NCBI RefSeq assembly: GCF_009650435.1
Contig: NZ_VVIP01000028.1
Span: 79,052-143,051, forward strand
Length of the DNA: 64,000 nt
Reading direction: 5' to 3'
Origin: Foetidibacter luteolus
GTDB taxonomy: Bacteria > Bacteroidota > Bacteroidia > Chitinophagales > Chitinophagaceae
Below are positions 1 to 8,737 of the stretch, piece after piece (the first letter of the stretch is position 1; each line of letters opens with the position of its first letter). A model generated the notes under the pieces. That model did no database searches, was not told the DNA's origin, and saw nothing but the letters and a program-made list of their open reading frames with translations. Made by a program: the position numbers and the translations under genes.

Positions 1-290
1 ATATCGAACAAGAAACAGTAATGAATATCGAACAAGGAACAAGGAATATTAAATGGCGAAGTGAAATACCCCCACTCACTATTCACCACTCATCACTCAC
101 CAAATGAATATCGAACAAGGAACAAGGAATATTGAATGACGAAACGGAATGCCCCCACTCACCATTGACTATTCACCATTCACCATTCACCATTCACCAA
201 ACGAATATCGAACAAGGAACAAGGAATATTGAATGGCGAAGCGGAATGCCCCCACTCACCACTCACTATTCACCACTCACCATTTACCAC
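1..290. repeat. Imperfect tandem intergenic repeat, three units
   Basis: Three imperfect units begin near 23, 106 and 203 (spacings 83 and 97). Each opens with GAATATCGAACAAGGAACAA and ends in a run of short TCACCATTCACC-type words of variable number. The units contain stops in all frames and no believable gene. Unit length variation comes mostly from the number of TCACC words, which suggests slippage. The block abuts the stop codon of the minus-strand lipoprotein gene and may continue beyond the left edge of the window. Confidence 0.85.
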
Positions 291-1529
291 TCACTTCCTC
301 ACTTCATCCAGTTCTACCCCCAGTACCTGCTTTACGAGTTGCTTCAGCGAGGCATAATCGCCCTGCAGGTGAACTGTAGCCTGGCGGTATTCCTGCACTT
401 CTCCCGCCTTCAGTTCTGATGCCGCTGAAGATGATTCTATTTCATAAAAAGGGCCCATTTGTGTACCATCTTCAAGAGGGCCATCGTTGTAAGCATTTAC
501 CGCGTCGCCTTTATAAGGCTCTTTCTGCAACTCCCACTTGCTGTTTACATAACTGCCCTTTTTATCAACCGGAAAAAGGATTAAGGTAAGCACATTCTTT
601 TTAAAATCATAACTGCCGGCAATGCCCTTGGCTATTACAGGAGAAAGGCCAAGCTTGCTGCGCTTTTTGCCATCCGCGGTAAAATACAATACGCTGTCCT
701 TCACCTTTAACCTGTCTGGCGGAATAGTGCCGAAATAGTTGTCGGTAATATAAGAACGTGCATTGGCAACCCCGTTGAACGGAATGATAACCATTGTTTC
801 TTCTGTTGGCGTTAACATGGCCAGCAGCCAGATAGATAACAGGCCTTTGTCTTTCTTCCAATCGGCGGCGCCTGCATTCTTTACTTTGTTTACAGTTTCA
901 TAACCTACGGCATTAACATTACCGGGAAGCGTAACCCCCAGTTTTTGCGCTATGGCATCTTTACCCAGCAGGCTTACAGTTCTTTCAATAGCCAGGTTAA
1001 ATTCAGTTCCGCTCCAATTGGTGATGGTGGCTTCTTTTTTGAATACAGCATGGCTGTCATCCGCTTCGGCTACATCGTAAGCAACGGTATCAATAATGGC
1101 AGGCACCTGCCAGTTAGCAAAGTTAAAAGAGTCTTTACCCTTAAAGTAAATGGAGTATTGGCCACCTTCAGGGCCCAGCCAAAAACGCTCTTCGCCCCCA
1201 ACAGGGTTAAACTGTTTTTTCTTTTCAGGTGCTTCTATCAGGCTGTAATTAAGCCAGCCATAGCTGGCGCCACTATCGCCAGTGGCGGTGCTGGTCATAA
1301 CCCGGCCCTGGTAATCGGCAGACAGCAACACTTTTGCATTACCATCCTTGTCTTTTAACTCCAGTATTTTGTTGTTATGCTTTTGCAGAAAGGCTGCATC
1401 GTAAGCGTAACTGCCTTTTGGCGCCGCGGAACTGTCTGACGGATTTGTTTCTTTGTTGTTACCGTTACCACAAGCAATAAGAGATACCATGTAGCATACA
1501 CCGGTAATTTTTACAAGCATACTTTTCAT
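291..1529 (-). CDS. DUF6786-family lipoprotein
   Basis: A 412-residue protein. The start at 1529 is chosen because it opens a lipoprotein signal peptide with a lipobox ending in Cys20 (SLIAC); the frame stays open further upstream only through repeat DNA. The mature part is a single beta-rich domain, with segments such as GGEERFWLGPEGG and a late YEIESSSAA, that I recognise as the DUF6786 type of Bacteroidota. The fold may resemble sugar-binding or epimerase-like beta sandwiches, but the function is not established. It is likely anchored in the outer membrane or periplasm. The neighbouring GH172 protein on the same strand suggests a carbohydrate context, although 310 bp of repeats separate the two and they may not be co-transcribed. 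Confidence 0.75.
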   Translation of the reverse strand: MKSMLVKITGVCYMVSLIACGNGNNKETNPSDSSAAPKGSYAYDAAFLQKHNNKILELKDKDGNAKVLLSADYQGRVMTSTATGDSGASYGWLNYSLIEAPEKKKQFNPVGGEERFWLGPEGGQYSIYFKGKDSFNFANWQVPAIIDTVAYDVAEADDSHAVFKKEATITNWSGTEFNLAIERTVSLLGKDAIAQKLGVTLPGNVNAVGYETVNKVKNAGAADWKKDKGLLSIWLLAMLTPTEETMVIIPFNGVANARSYITDNYFGTIPPDRLKVKDSVLYFTADGKKRSKLGLSPVIAKGIAGSYDFKKNVLTLILFPVDKKGSYVNSKWELQKEPYKGDAVNAYNDGPLEDGTQMGPFYEIESSSAASELKAGEVQEYRQATVHLQGDYASLKQLVKQVLGVELDEVRK

Positions 1530-1535
1530 ATAGCT

Positions 1536-1630
1536 GCAGTTGTTCGTTTGTTCAATGTTTGTTTGTTCAATGTTCAATGTTTGCTTGTTTTGTACGATAC
1601 AAGTACTTCGTACTTCGTAAATCGTACTTG
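1536..1630. repeat. Short word repeats (TTCAATGTTTG and GTACTTCGTA)
   Basis: Two short-word clusters lie upstream of the lipoprotein gene. The first repeats TTGTTCAATGTT-like words. The second is a CGTACTTCGTA doublet followed by AATCGTACTT. Read on the other strand, the second matches the tandem element near 48240-48345, which carries GTACGATTTACGAAGTAC. No gene is seen here. Confidence 0.7.
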
Positions 1631-1641
1631 ACCTAAGCCTG

Positions 1642-1765
1642 CCTGCAAAAAAACAACGTGTTACACCTTGCGCCAGGGATTGAAGCGGATACCCCGCTGA
1701 AGGCCCTGTGCAAGGGCCTTGTGGCGGAGTATGAGCGGAAAGCCCGGTGCCTTCGGCAGGCGCCA
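1642..1765 (+). repeat. R1 intergenic element, copy 1
   Basis: First of six copies of a roughly 125-bp structured repeat. It contains GGGATTGAAGCGGATACCCC, a stem AAGGCCC/GGGCCTT, and GGCGGAGTATGAGCGGAAAG. It lies 113 bp upstream of the minus-strand start at 1529. Its right end diverges from the other copies, with GTGCCTTCGGCAGGCGCC replacing the usual CCCCTTGCG...GGGG tail. Confidence 0.8.
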
Positions 1766-1773
1766 TAAATATG

Positions 1774-1808
1774 TATGATGTTAGATGTACGATGTTAGAT
1801 GTATGATG
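1774..1808 (+). repeat. 14-bp tandem repeat
   Basis: Two and a half tandem units of TAYGATGTTAGATG lie just downstream of the GH172 gene. A related 14-bp tandem, TACGATGTGGGATG, occurs at 49748-49785. Confidence 0.8.
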
Positions 1809-1839
1809 TATTTCCGAACCGGAATTTAACAACAAAAGC

Positions 1840-3003
1840 TTAATTCACTTCAAGCTTATCTTTTGCTGGAATTTTAGGGAATGCGCCATGCGGTTCGCTC
1901 TGGTACCAGAAAGAAACGGAAGCAATATCATCCTGCAACGGCAGGTAACGGCCTTCGCTTCTCCAGCCCAGCGCCTGTATGGTTACCTTGAGATTCTTTT
2001 CGAACCGGATGGGGTCTGTAATATGCCAGCGGTACATGCCAAAACGTTGGGCAATCTGGTAGTGCCCATCCCCTTTTATTACCTGGTGAAAACCGGTGTA
2101 TGGCCCGGTAAACTCAGTATAGTTTACCTCTTCTACGCCGTACTGGTTTTTACTTCTTGTATCAAAGTCGTAAGAGCCGCATATATAGTCTTCGGTGCCT
2201 GTGCCGCAGATGGTAGGAAACTCGGTATCTCCATCCATAAAGAACTTAATCTCCCCTTCGCCCCACCAGCCATTGTTGTGTACGCCCCAGGCCAGGTAAG
2301 TACCCACATAATGCCCCTTGCCCTGTATGCTGTCAACCAGTACATAGTCTGTTTTGTATGGCAACGGGTTTACCCTTCTGAACTGTGCGTGAAAGTAAGC
2401 TGCATCATCCGGCACGCTGGTAAGGGTATAATCTACCTGGTAGTAGAGCACCATATCGTGCTCGTCAATATTCTCCATGGTAATGCGGCATTTTTTGCGG
2501 AAGGGCATTGCCCAGTAACAGTTGAAAGCGCTGCCCGGGTTTACCGTTACCGCCAGTGACTGCAGCGAAGCATACTTGCCCCAGCCGCTGCAAAAGAAGT
2601 CCCCCACAGGCGCTTCAACAGAGGGAGTTGTTTCATCGTCCCAATAAAAGCGGATGATAGAATAACGCCAGTTGCCGGTAGGCGTCATCCATATATGCTG
2701 AATGGCTCCTGGGCCTTCAATTTCAGCAATAGTATAAGTTGTTTTGGCTTTAATGACTACACTTGGGCTCACTTTCCATTTCTGGCCAAGGTCCCGGGAT
2801 GCCCTTTCGCCGGTGCCGGTAGTGGCCATGCCCCCTTTTCCTTTTTCGCCCTTAAAATTTTCAGGGCTGATAGAACGTGTTTTTGCATCGGAGAGGCGGT
2901 ATAAATTACCGAGGTTAACATCCAGGCCACTGAACTTTTGTTGGGCATTTACGGCAAAGCAAACTAGCAAGGCAATACAAATCGCTGAAACATGTTTTTG
3001 CAT
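1840..3003 (-). CDS. Secreted DUF2961 / GH172-family glycoside hydrolase
   Basis: A 387-residue protein starting at 3003, where the signal peptide begins (hydrophobic core AICIALLVCFAV, cleavage near NAQ); in-frame upstream codons do not look like protein. The body has hallmarks of DUF2961 (GH172): GPGAIQHIWMT, the IRFYWDDETTPSVEAPVGDF block, and the GTGTEDYICGSYDF block near residue 270. GH172 members form trimers or hexamers and act on arabinofuranose- or fructofuranose-containing glycans. The exact substrate cannot be read from this sequence. No SusC/SusD pair is adjacent, so this is not a classical polysaccharide utilisation locus. Confidence 0.85.
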   Translation of the reverse strand: MQKHVSAICIALLVCFAVNAQQKFSGLDVNLGNLYRLSDAKTRSISPENFKGEKGKGGMATTGTGERASRDLGQKWKVSPSVVIKAKTTYTIAEIEGPGAIQHIWMTPTGNWRYSIIRFYWDDETTPSVEAPVGDFFCSGWGKYASLQSLAVTVNPGSAFNCYWAMPFRKKCRITMENIDEHDMVLYYQVDYTLTSVPDDAAYFHAQFRRVNPLPYKTDYVLVDSIQGKGHYVGTYLAWGVHNNGWWGEGEIKFFMDGDTEFPTICGTGTEDYICGSYDFDTRSKNQYGVEEVNYTEFTGPYTGFHQVIKGDGHYQIAQRFGMYRWHITDPIRFEKNLKVTIQALGWRSEGRYLPLQDDIASVSFWYQSEPHGAFPKIPAKDKLEVN

Positions 3004-3203
3004 AAGTAGTGTTTTATTGCATGTGGTTAATAAGAGATTATTGCAAGCATTTTTAGGCAGAAAGTTATAAGGCGGAAGGCCATGATTTACCCTTAGCCCT
3101 CCCACCGCTGAAAATTATTTATTCTTCACTATATACCTGCAATATTTCTTAATTTATTGACAAAACAATACCCAACTCTGCCAATAAAGTACCAGAAAAA
3201 CAA

Positions 3204-3228
3204 AAGCCGGCATTTTTGATGCCGGCTT
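3204..3228 (-). terminator. Hairpin terminator downstream of glgB
   Basis: Perfect 10-bp inverted repeat AAGCCGGCAT / ATGCCGGCTT with a 5-nt loop, about 20 bp after the glgB stop. On the minus strand it is followed by a T-rich stretch (TTTGTTTTTC), as expected of an intrinsic terminator. Confidence 0.8.
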
Positions 3229-3249
3229 GTATGTAATATAGAAGATACC

Positions 3250-5292
3250 TTAACGCAACACTACCGCACTAAGCGCAGGCAAGTGTACTTTCAGCTTGTA
3301 GCATTGGGTTGGTTCATCTACCAGTTCGCTGTTTACATCGGGGTTGTACACGTCGCCGGTTCCCCAGAAATCTTTATCGTTGCTGTTAAACACTTCTTTC
3401 CATGTTTGCTTGCCGTGTACATACACTTCCCAATCCCGGCGCACAACGGGTGTCATGTTCAGTATAACCAGCACATCGTCCTGTGGGTTATTGCCTTTAC
3501 GCTTGAAAGTGATGACAGATTCACTGCGCCTGCTTAAGTCGCCCCATTCAAAGCCCCCCTGTTCAAACTGTTTTTCATATAAAGCCGGCTCCGACTTATA
3601 CAGTTCATTTAATTTTTGGATGCAGTACTTCATACCACCATGACTTACATACTGCAGCAACTCCCATTGCAGTTCGCTCTTGTAATTCCATTCGTTGGTG
3701 GCGGCAAATTCATCGCCCATAAACAGCAGTTTGCCGCCGGGATGCGTAAACATATAAGTGTATAACAGGCGCAGGTTGGCAAACTTTTGCCACTCATCGC
3801 CCGGCATTTTATACAGCATGGGGCTTTTGCCATGCACCACTTCATCATGGCTAAGCGGCAGCATAAAGTTTTCGTTGTAGAAATACATCATACTGAACGA
3901 AAACTTATCCTGGTGAAACTGCCGGTACACAGGGTCTAACTTAAAATAATCAAGCGTATCGTGCATCCAGCCCATCATCCATTTCATGCCAAAGCCCAGG
4001 CCGCCTTCAAACGTGGGCCTGCTTGTTTGCGGCCAATCTGTAGATTCTTCAGCGATGGTTTGTATATCCGGGAAATCACGGAAAAGTGTTTCATTCAAAT
4101 CCTTTACAAAGGCTATGGCTTCCAGGTTACCGTTGCCGCCATGTATATTGGGTTCCCACTGGCCTTCGTTACGGCTGTAGTCCAGCCGCAGCATGGAGCT
4201 TACCGCATCAACCCTGATGCCGTCAATATGAAACCTGTCGCACCAGAACCTGGCACTGCTGATAAGAAAGCTTTTTACTTCGCCACGTGCATAGTTAAAG
4301 ATATAGCTGTTCCAGTCAGGGTGGTAACCTTTGCGCATGTCAGCATACTCGTAAGTATGGGTACCGTCGAACATAAAGAGGCCATGGGAATCGTAGGGAA
4401 AATGCGAAGGCACCCAGTCAAGTATAACCCCTATGCCGGCATTGTGAAAGGCATCTATCATAGCGGCAAAATCCTGCGGGCTGCCAAAGCGGGAAGTAGG
4501 TGCAAAATACCCTGTGCCCTGGTAACCCCAACTGCCATCAAAAGGGTGTTCCATAACGGGCATCAGTTCCACATGCGTAAAGCCCATTTCTTTTACGTAA
4601 GGTACCAGGCGTTCTGTTATCTGGGCGTAGGTATTGTAACGCTCTTCATCGTTTTTGTCAGGCCGCATCCAGCTTGCAAGGTGCACTTCGTAAACGCTCC
4701 AGGGAGCATTAAGTGCATTATGCTTTTTTCGTTGCTGCATCCATGTAGCATCCTGCCAGTCGTGATAAGTACCCCAGGTTATGCAGGCTGTTAAAGGCCT
4801 CATTTCCCACAAGTGGGCAAAGGGGTCGCCCTTATCCAGTTGAATGCCCGCAAAGCCATGAATATGGTATTTGTATGCTTCACCGGCCAGCAGGTTGGGT
4901 ATAAAACCTTCCCAAATGCCGGAGTTATCCATACGTACATTAAGCGGGTGCGCAGTATTATTCCAGTCATTAAAATTGCCGATTACATTTACCTGTGTAG
5001 CGTTCGGCGCCCATACGGCAAAATAAGTACCCGGCGTATCCAGCACTTCTATTTGTTTGTTGCCAAATAACTCGTACAGTTTATAATGCGTACCACTTTG
5101 AAAGTTGCGGACATCTTCCTCCGTGAAAAGAGAATAACCCCAAACGGGCTTTGTACTGTCAACAAAGTGAATGTCCTCGTATTTTTTTTGCACAGGTTTG
5201 TTTTTAGTTGATGATTTAATTGCATAGGCCCCCGCATCAGCAGTAACGCCTTTCTTTGTTTTTTCCTGCGCAGCAGGTGTTTTGGATGGCAT
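3250..5292 (-). CDS. glgB: 1,4-alpha-glucan (glycogen) branching enzyme
   Basis: A 680-residue cytoplasmic enzyme that transfers alpha-1,4 glucan segments to alpha-1,6 positions during glycogen synthesis. A Lys-rich N-terminal extension is followed by a CBM48-like domain (about 60-170), a GH13 TIM barrel (about 200-550) and a C-terminal beta domain. The catalytic residues are visible: nucleophile Asp362 in GIRVDAVSSML, acid/base Glu415 in IAEESTDWP, and Asp483 in LSHDEVVHGK. The RVDAVSSML form places it with bacterial GH13_9 enzymes. No glgA, glgC or glgP is nearby. A clear terminator follows the gene. Confidence 0.97.
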   Translation of the reverse strand: MPSKTPAAQEKTKKGVTADAGAYAIKSSTKNKPVQKKYEDIHFVDSTKPVWGYSLFTEEDVRNFQSGTHYKLYELFGNKQIEVLDTPGTYFAVWAPNATQVNVIGNFNDWNNTAHPLNVRMDNSGIWEGFIPNLLAGEAYKYHIHGFAGIQLDKGDPFAHLWEMRPLTACITWGTYHDWQDATWMQQRKKHNALNAPWSVYEVHLASWMRPDKNDEERYNTYAQITERLVPYVKEMGFTHVELMPVMEHPFDGSWGYQGTGYFAPTSRFGSPQDFAAMIDAFHNAGIGVILDWVPSHFPYDSHGLFMFDGTHTYEYADMRKGYHPDWNSYIFNYARGEVKSFLISSARFWCDRFHIDGIRVDAVSSMLRLDYSRNEGQWEPNIHGGNGNLEAIAFVKDLNETLFRDFPDIQTIAEESTDWPQTSRPTFEGGLGFGMKWMMGWMHDTLDYFKLDPVYRQFHQDKFSFSMMYFYNENFMLPLSHDEVVHGKSPMLYKMPGDEWQKFANLRLLYTYMFTHPGGKLLFMGDEFAATNEWNYKSELQWELLQYVSHGGMKYCIQKLNELYKSEPALYEKQFEQGGFEWGDLSRRSESVITFKRKGNNPQDDVLVILNMTPVVRRDWEVYVHGKQTWKEVFNSNDKDFWGTGDVYNPDVNSELVDEPTQCYKLKVHLPALSAVVLR

Positions 5293-5572
5293 AGCTTTAC
5301 CGTTTAGACTTATTAGAAACCATTAACGTAAAATTAGGAAGGTTACAATTGGTTTGCACAATAATTTATGCATTTTCACGTAAATATGCCACCGTACCGG
5401 AAATGTGTTGAATGGCTCGCATAAACCCTGTCGTAACTATCCCAGCTTTTTAGGACAAACTGCTAAATCAAAGTAATATAGAATAAAGATTGCTGCTTTT
5501 GAAAGAAAGCGTGTAATGCTTTGTGCTTGCTGATGCACAGTGGGGAGTAGAGAACAAGGCGTACAAGTGTTC

Positions 5573-5804
5573 CAATCTTGCTGCTTCGACACGCAAGATT
5601 GCTCAACCAAAGCCCGATAGTAGCAACGAACGGCCAGTACCAAATAAAAAATGAATTTGATCAAGGGTTCATGGCTATTCGTCAGAAAATGAAATAAAGA
5701 AAAAATGATTCTAACATCTTTGGTTTACAAAGAAATTATGAGCCAAGCAGAAAATACGAATGAGCATAGTTGCGCAATTATGCTGCTTAGACACGCAAAA
5801 TTGG
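5573..5804. repeat. Pair of related stem-loops
   Basis: Stem-loop 1 at 5573-5601 has perfect 9-bp arms CAATCTTGC / GCAAGATTG around the loop TGCTTCGACAC. Stem-loop 2 at 5775-5804 has nearly the same loop, TGCTTAGACAC, and similar but imperfect arms (CAATTATGC / GCAAAATTG). The 11-nt loop is the best conserved part. Confidence 0.7.
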
Positions 5805-5836
5805 AAACGAACAAACAAAATTCCTTTAACGAAAAT

Positions 5837-5860
5837 TTATAACTAAAAAATTAGTTATAA
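5837..5860. promoter_or_regulatory. Perfect palindrome upstream of the barrel gene, possible operator
   Basis: Perfect 10-bp arms TTATAACTAA / TTAGTTATAA around AAAA, centred 73 bp before the start at 5922. The arms contain ACTAA/TTAGT like the LexA-type operators in this window, but the spacer is 4 rather than 5 nt, so it is probably a different site. It could be an operator or a small hairpin in the leader. Confidence 0.5.
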
Positions 5861-5921
5861 CAACCGGAAATATGGATTTTGCAGCCGGTTGTATCTTAAA
5901 CACTTAACCGAAACCAACCTC

Positions 5922-8723
5922 ATGAAGAAACTAATTGCGTTTACATGGGCAATACTGTGCATAAGTTGCCTGGCAATGGGGCAAAGCGCTTCCATAAAAG
6001 GGGCGGTAACAGACAGTATTAACAAGAAAGACCTGCAAAACACAGTTGTTTCGCTGTTACAGGCAAAAGATTCCATTCTTTATAAATTTACCCGCACCAA
6101 CAACAAGGGCGCATTCGAGCTTAAAAACCTGAAGGCCGGCGATTATGTACTGTTGGTATCTTACCCCGAGTACGCTGACTATGTTGATAAGCTTACCCTT
6201 GACAGCACCAGCTCCATTGATTTAAAAACATTGTTCCTTACATCCCGCGCCAACCTGCTGAAAGAAGTAATCGTAAAATCGCAGGTGAGCGCCATAAAAA
6301 TTAAGGGCGACACTACAGAATATACAGCCGACAGTTTTAAGGTGGAAGCCAATGCATCTGTTGAAGACCTGCTGAAAAAATTGCCGGGCATACAGGTTGA
6401 TAAAAACGGGCAAATAACAGCGCAGGGCGAAAAGGTACCCAAGGTACTGGTGGATGGTGAAGAATTTTTTGGTGACGACCCAACCCTGGTAACACAAAAC
6501 CTGCGTGCCGATATGGTAGATAAAGTGCAGGTTTTTGACAAGAAAAGCGACCAGGCCAACTTTACAGGCATAGATGATGGCGAACGAACGAAAACCATAA
6601 ACCTTAAACTAAAGGACAACAAAAAGAATGGATACTTCGGTAAAATAAACGCCAACCAGGGAACGGAAGGCTACCACGATTACCAGGCCATGATCAATAT
6701 GTTTAAGAACAAACAAAAGTTTGCCGCCTACGGTATTGTTTCCAATACAGGAACATCTGGCCTTAACTGGCAGGACAGGGATAGTTATGGGCAAAGTTTT
6801 GCCTCATCCGTAGAGTACGATGAAACCAACGGTTGGTTTATGTTTAACGGCAGCGGCGATGATGAACTGGATTCCTGGGATGGGCGCTACAATGGCCGTG
6901 GTTACCCATCTGTAAAAACAGGTGGCATGCATTACAACAACAAATGGAATGAAGACAAACAGTCTGTAAACGCCAACTACAAATTCATGAACCTGGATGT
7001 TAACGGGCAAACGGATATCAAATCCCAATACATCCTGCCAGACAGCACATCGCAATACAATAACCAGCAGCAATTTTTTACCAATGAAGCCATGCGACAT
7101 GCAGCCAATGGCAATTATGAAATACAGATTGATTCCTCTTCTTCGATAAAAGTGATAGCAGATGGCGGCCTTACCAACAAAAAAACCAACAGCCGCTATC
7201 TCTCCCAGATGTATGATAAAGACAGTGCCATGATTAATAACAGTATCAGAGACATCTCCAACGAATCTGATGCCCGCACTTTTAACAGTAATATTCTCTG
7301 GCGCAAGAAACTAAAGAAAAAAGGAAGAACACTTTCGCTTAACCTGAGTGAGCAATACAGCATGACAACTTCTGACGGTTACCTGAAAGCACAGAATGAT
7401 TTTTACAAAACCGGAAGCATTACCGAAACGCAGCTTACCGATCAATACAAAAATTCAAAATCAGAGAATCTTTCTTTTGACACCAAGCTTACTTATTCCG
7501 AACCCTTGTCAAAGGTATCGTCCCTGGTGTTTAACTATGGCATTGTGGTAAACAACAGCTCCAGCGAACGCAACTCTTTCAACAAAGCCAGCGACGGCAA
7601 ATACACCCAACTTGACAGCCTATTCAGTAACGATTACAAGTTTGATGTATTCACCCACCGTACAGGCCTTAGCTATAGCTTTTTTGAAAAGAAAATTAAG
7701 TTTAACCTGGGCTCCAACGTTGGTTTTACAGATTTTAAACAAACCGATGTACATGCAGACAGCTCCATAACAAGAAACTTTGTTAACTGGTTTCCCAATG
7801 CCAACTTCAATTACCAGTTTACGCAATACAGGCGCCTGTCATTACGGTACAATGGAAGCACCCAGCAACCAAGCATTCAACAGATACAACCAGTACGCTC
7901 TAATGAAGACCCCCTGAACATTTCCATTGGCAACCCCGACCTTAAACCAGCTTTTCGCAATAACATCTGGATGAGCTTTAATGACTTTAAAGTATTGAGT
8001 GAAAGAGGTATCTGGACAAGCCTGAGCTACAATTTTACGCAAAACGCTATCAGCAGCAGGGATTATGTTGATTCGCTGGGCCGCAGGGTTTACCAATCTG
8101 TTAACCTGGATGGCAACAGCTCCTGGAATGGCTACCTGGATTATAACTTTAAAATAAAGAAAATAAATACCAGGCTGGGTTTCAACGGCAACTTCAACAG
8201 TTCCAAATACTCAAGTATTGTTAATGACGCACTTAACGTTACAAGAAGCAACACCTACCGCATGGGTATTTGGATAAGCAATGAGAAAGAAAAGAAATAT
8301 AGCTTTAACATCAACGCGGGTGCTGCTTATACCAACAGCAAATCCTCCGTTCAAAAGAACCTGGAAACCAAATACTGGACCTTTGATGTAAACCCCAACT
8401 TGGATATATACCTGCCGCTAAAGTTCCAGGTGCATACTGATGCCAATATGAACTTCAGGCAAAAGACCAGCGTATTTGATAACAATACCAATGTGGTATT
8501 GCTGAATGCCTGGGTTGGCAAGAAGTTCCTGAAAAAAGATGCCCTTTTGGTTAAGGTTTCCGGCCAGGACATCCTTAACCGTAACCTGGGTGTTGACAGG
8601 TCGCAGAGCAGCAACTTCATTTCTCAAACAACTTATACCACTATACGCCGTTACTTCCTGCTTTCCGCGGTATGGAACTTTACCAAAGCCGGCGGTGCAG
8701 GCGCCCCATCCAACGGAAACTAA
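5922..8723 (+). CDS. Outer-membrane beta-barrel protein with carboxypeptidase-regulatory-like N-terminus
   Basis: A 933-residue protein. The start at 5922 gives a signal peptide ending near CLAMGQS. Residues of about 25-105 form a carboxypeptidase-regulatory-like beta-sandwich (SIKGAVTDS, GAFELKNLKAGDYVL). About 120-225 resembles a TonB-receptor plug (VEDLLKKLPGIQVDKNG, KVLVDGEEFFGDDP). From about 290 onward it is an outer-membrane barrel with alternating aromatic strands. It belongs to the TonB-dependent-receptor-like family that lacks a SusD partner, so it may transport or bind an unknown ligand or have another surface role. The GLPGLI gene follows after 14 bp, an arrangement common in Bacteroidota, and the two are likely co-transcribed. 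Confidence 0.88.
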   Translation: MKKLIAFTWAILCISCLAMGQSASIKGAVTDSINKKDLQNTVVSLLQAKDSILYKFTRTNNKGAFELKNLKAGDYVLLVSYPEYADYVDKLTLDSTSSIDLKTLFLTSRANLLKEVIVKSQVSAIKIKGDTTEYTADSFKVEANASVEDLLKKLPGIQVDKNGQITAQGEKVPKVLVDGEEFFGDDPTLVTQNLRADMVDKVQVFDKKSDQANFTGIDDGERTKTINLKLKDNKKNGYFGKINANQGTEGYHDYQAMINMFKNKQKFAAYGIVSNTGTSGLNWQDRDSYGQSFASSVEYDETNGWFMFNGSGDDELDSWDGRYNGRGYPSVKTGGMHYNNKWNEDKQSVNANYKFMNLDVNGQTDIKSQYILPDSTSQYNNQQQFFTNEAMRHAANGNYEIQIDSSSSIKVIADGGLTNKKTNSRYLSQMYDKDSAMINNSIRDISNESDARTFNSNILWRKKLKKKGRTLSLNLSEQYSMTTSDGYLKAQNDFYKTGSITETQLTDQYKNSKSENLSFDTKLTYSEPLSKVSSLVFNYGIVVNNSSSERNSFNKASDGKYTQLDSLFSNDYKFDVFTHRTGLSYSFFEKKIKFNLGSNVGFTDFKQTDVHADSSITRNFVNWFPNANFNYQFTQYRRLSLRYNGSTQQPSIQQIQPVRSNEDPLNISIGNPDLKPAFRNNIWMSFNDFKVLSERGIWTSLSYNFTQNAISSRDYVDSLGRRVYQSVNLDGNSSWNGYLDYNFKIKKINTRLGFNGNFNSSKYSSIVNDALNVTRSNTYRMGIWISNEKEKKYSFNINAGAAYTNSKSSVQKNLETKYWTFDVNPNLDIYLPLKFQVHTDANMNFRQKTSVFDNNTNVVLLNAWVGKKFLKKDALLVKVSGQDILNRNLGVDRSQSSNFISQTTYTTIRRYFLLSAVWNFTKAGGAGAPSNGN

Positions 8724-8737
8724 TTAAACAGTTAAAC

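Larger units (their letters stand above)
5293..5921. other. Intergenic region with small structured repeats
   Basis: No believable gene. It holds a short R2-like fragment in minus orientation (GAACAAGGCGTACAAGTG, about 5552-5569), two related stem-loops (separate entry), and a perfect palindrome just before the outer-membrane protein gene (separate entry). The glgB promoter must lie at its left end but I cannot place it with confidence. Confidence 0.6.

Noticed and set aside
1..290. CRISPR array
   Set aside because: The repeated units are 83-97 bp apart, imperfect, and their between-unit parts are related TCACC words, not unique spacers; no cas genes are nearby.
132..419. 95-codon plus-strand ORF at the left edge
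   Set aside because: It is made of the TCACC-type repeat words and overlaps the 3' end of the lipoprotein gene on the other strand.
5837..5860. Third LexA-type operator
   Set aside because: The spacer between ACTAA and TTAGT is 4 nt, which shifts the palindrome centre compared with the two supported sites.
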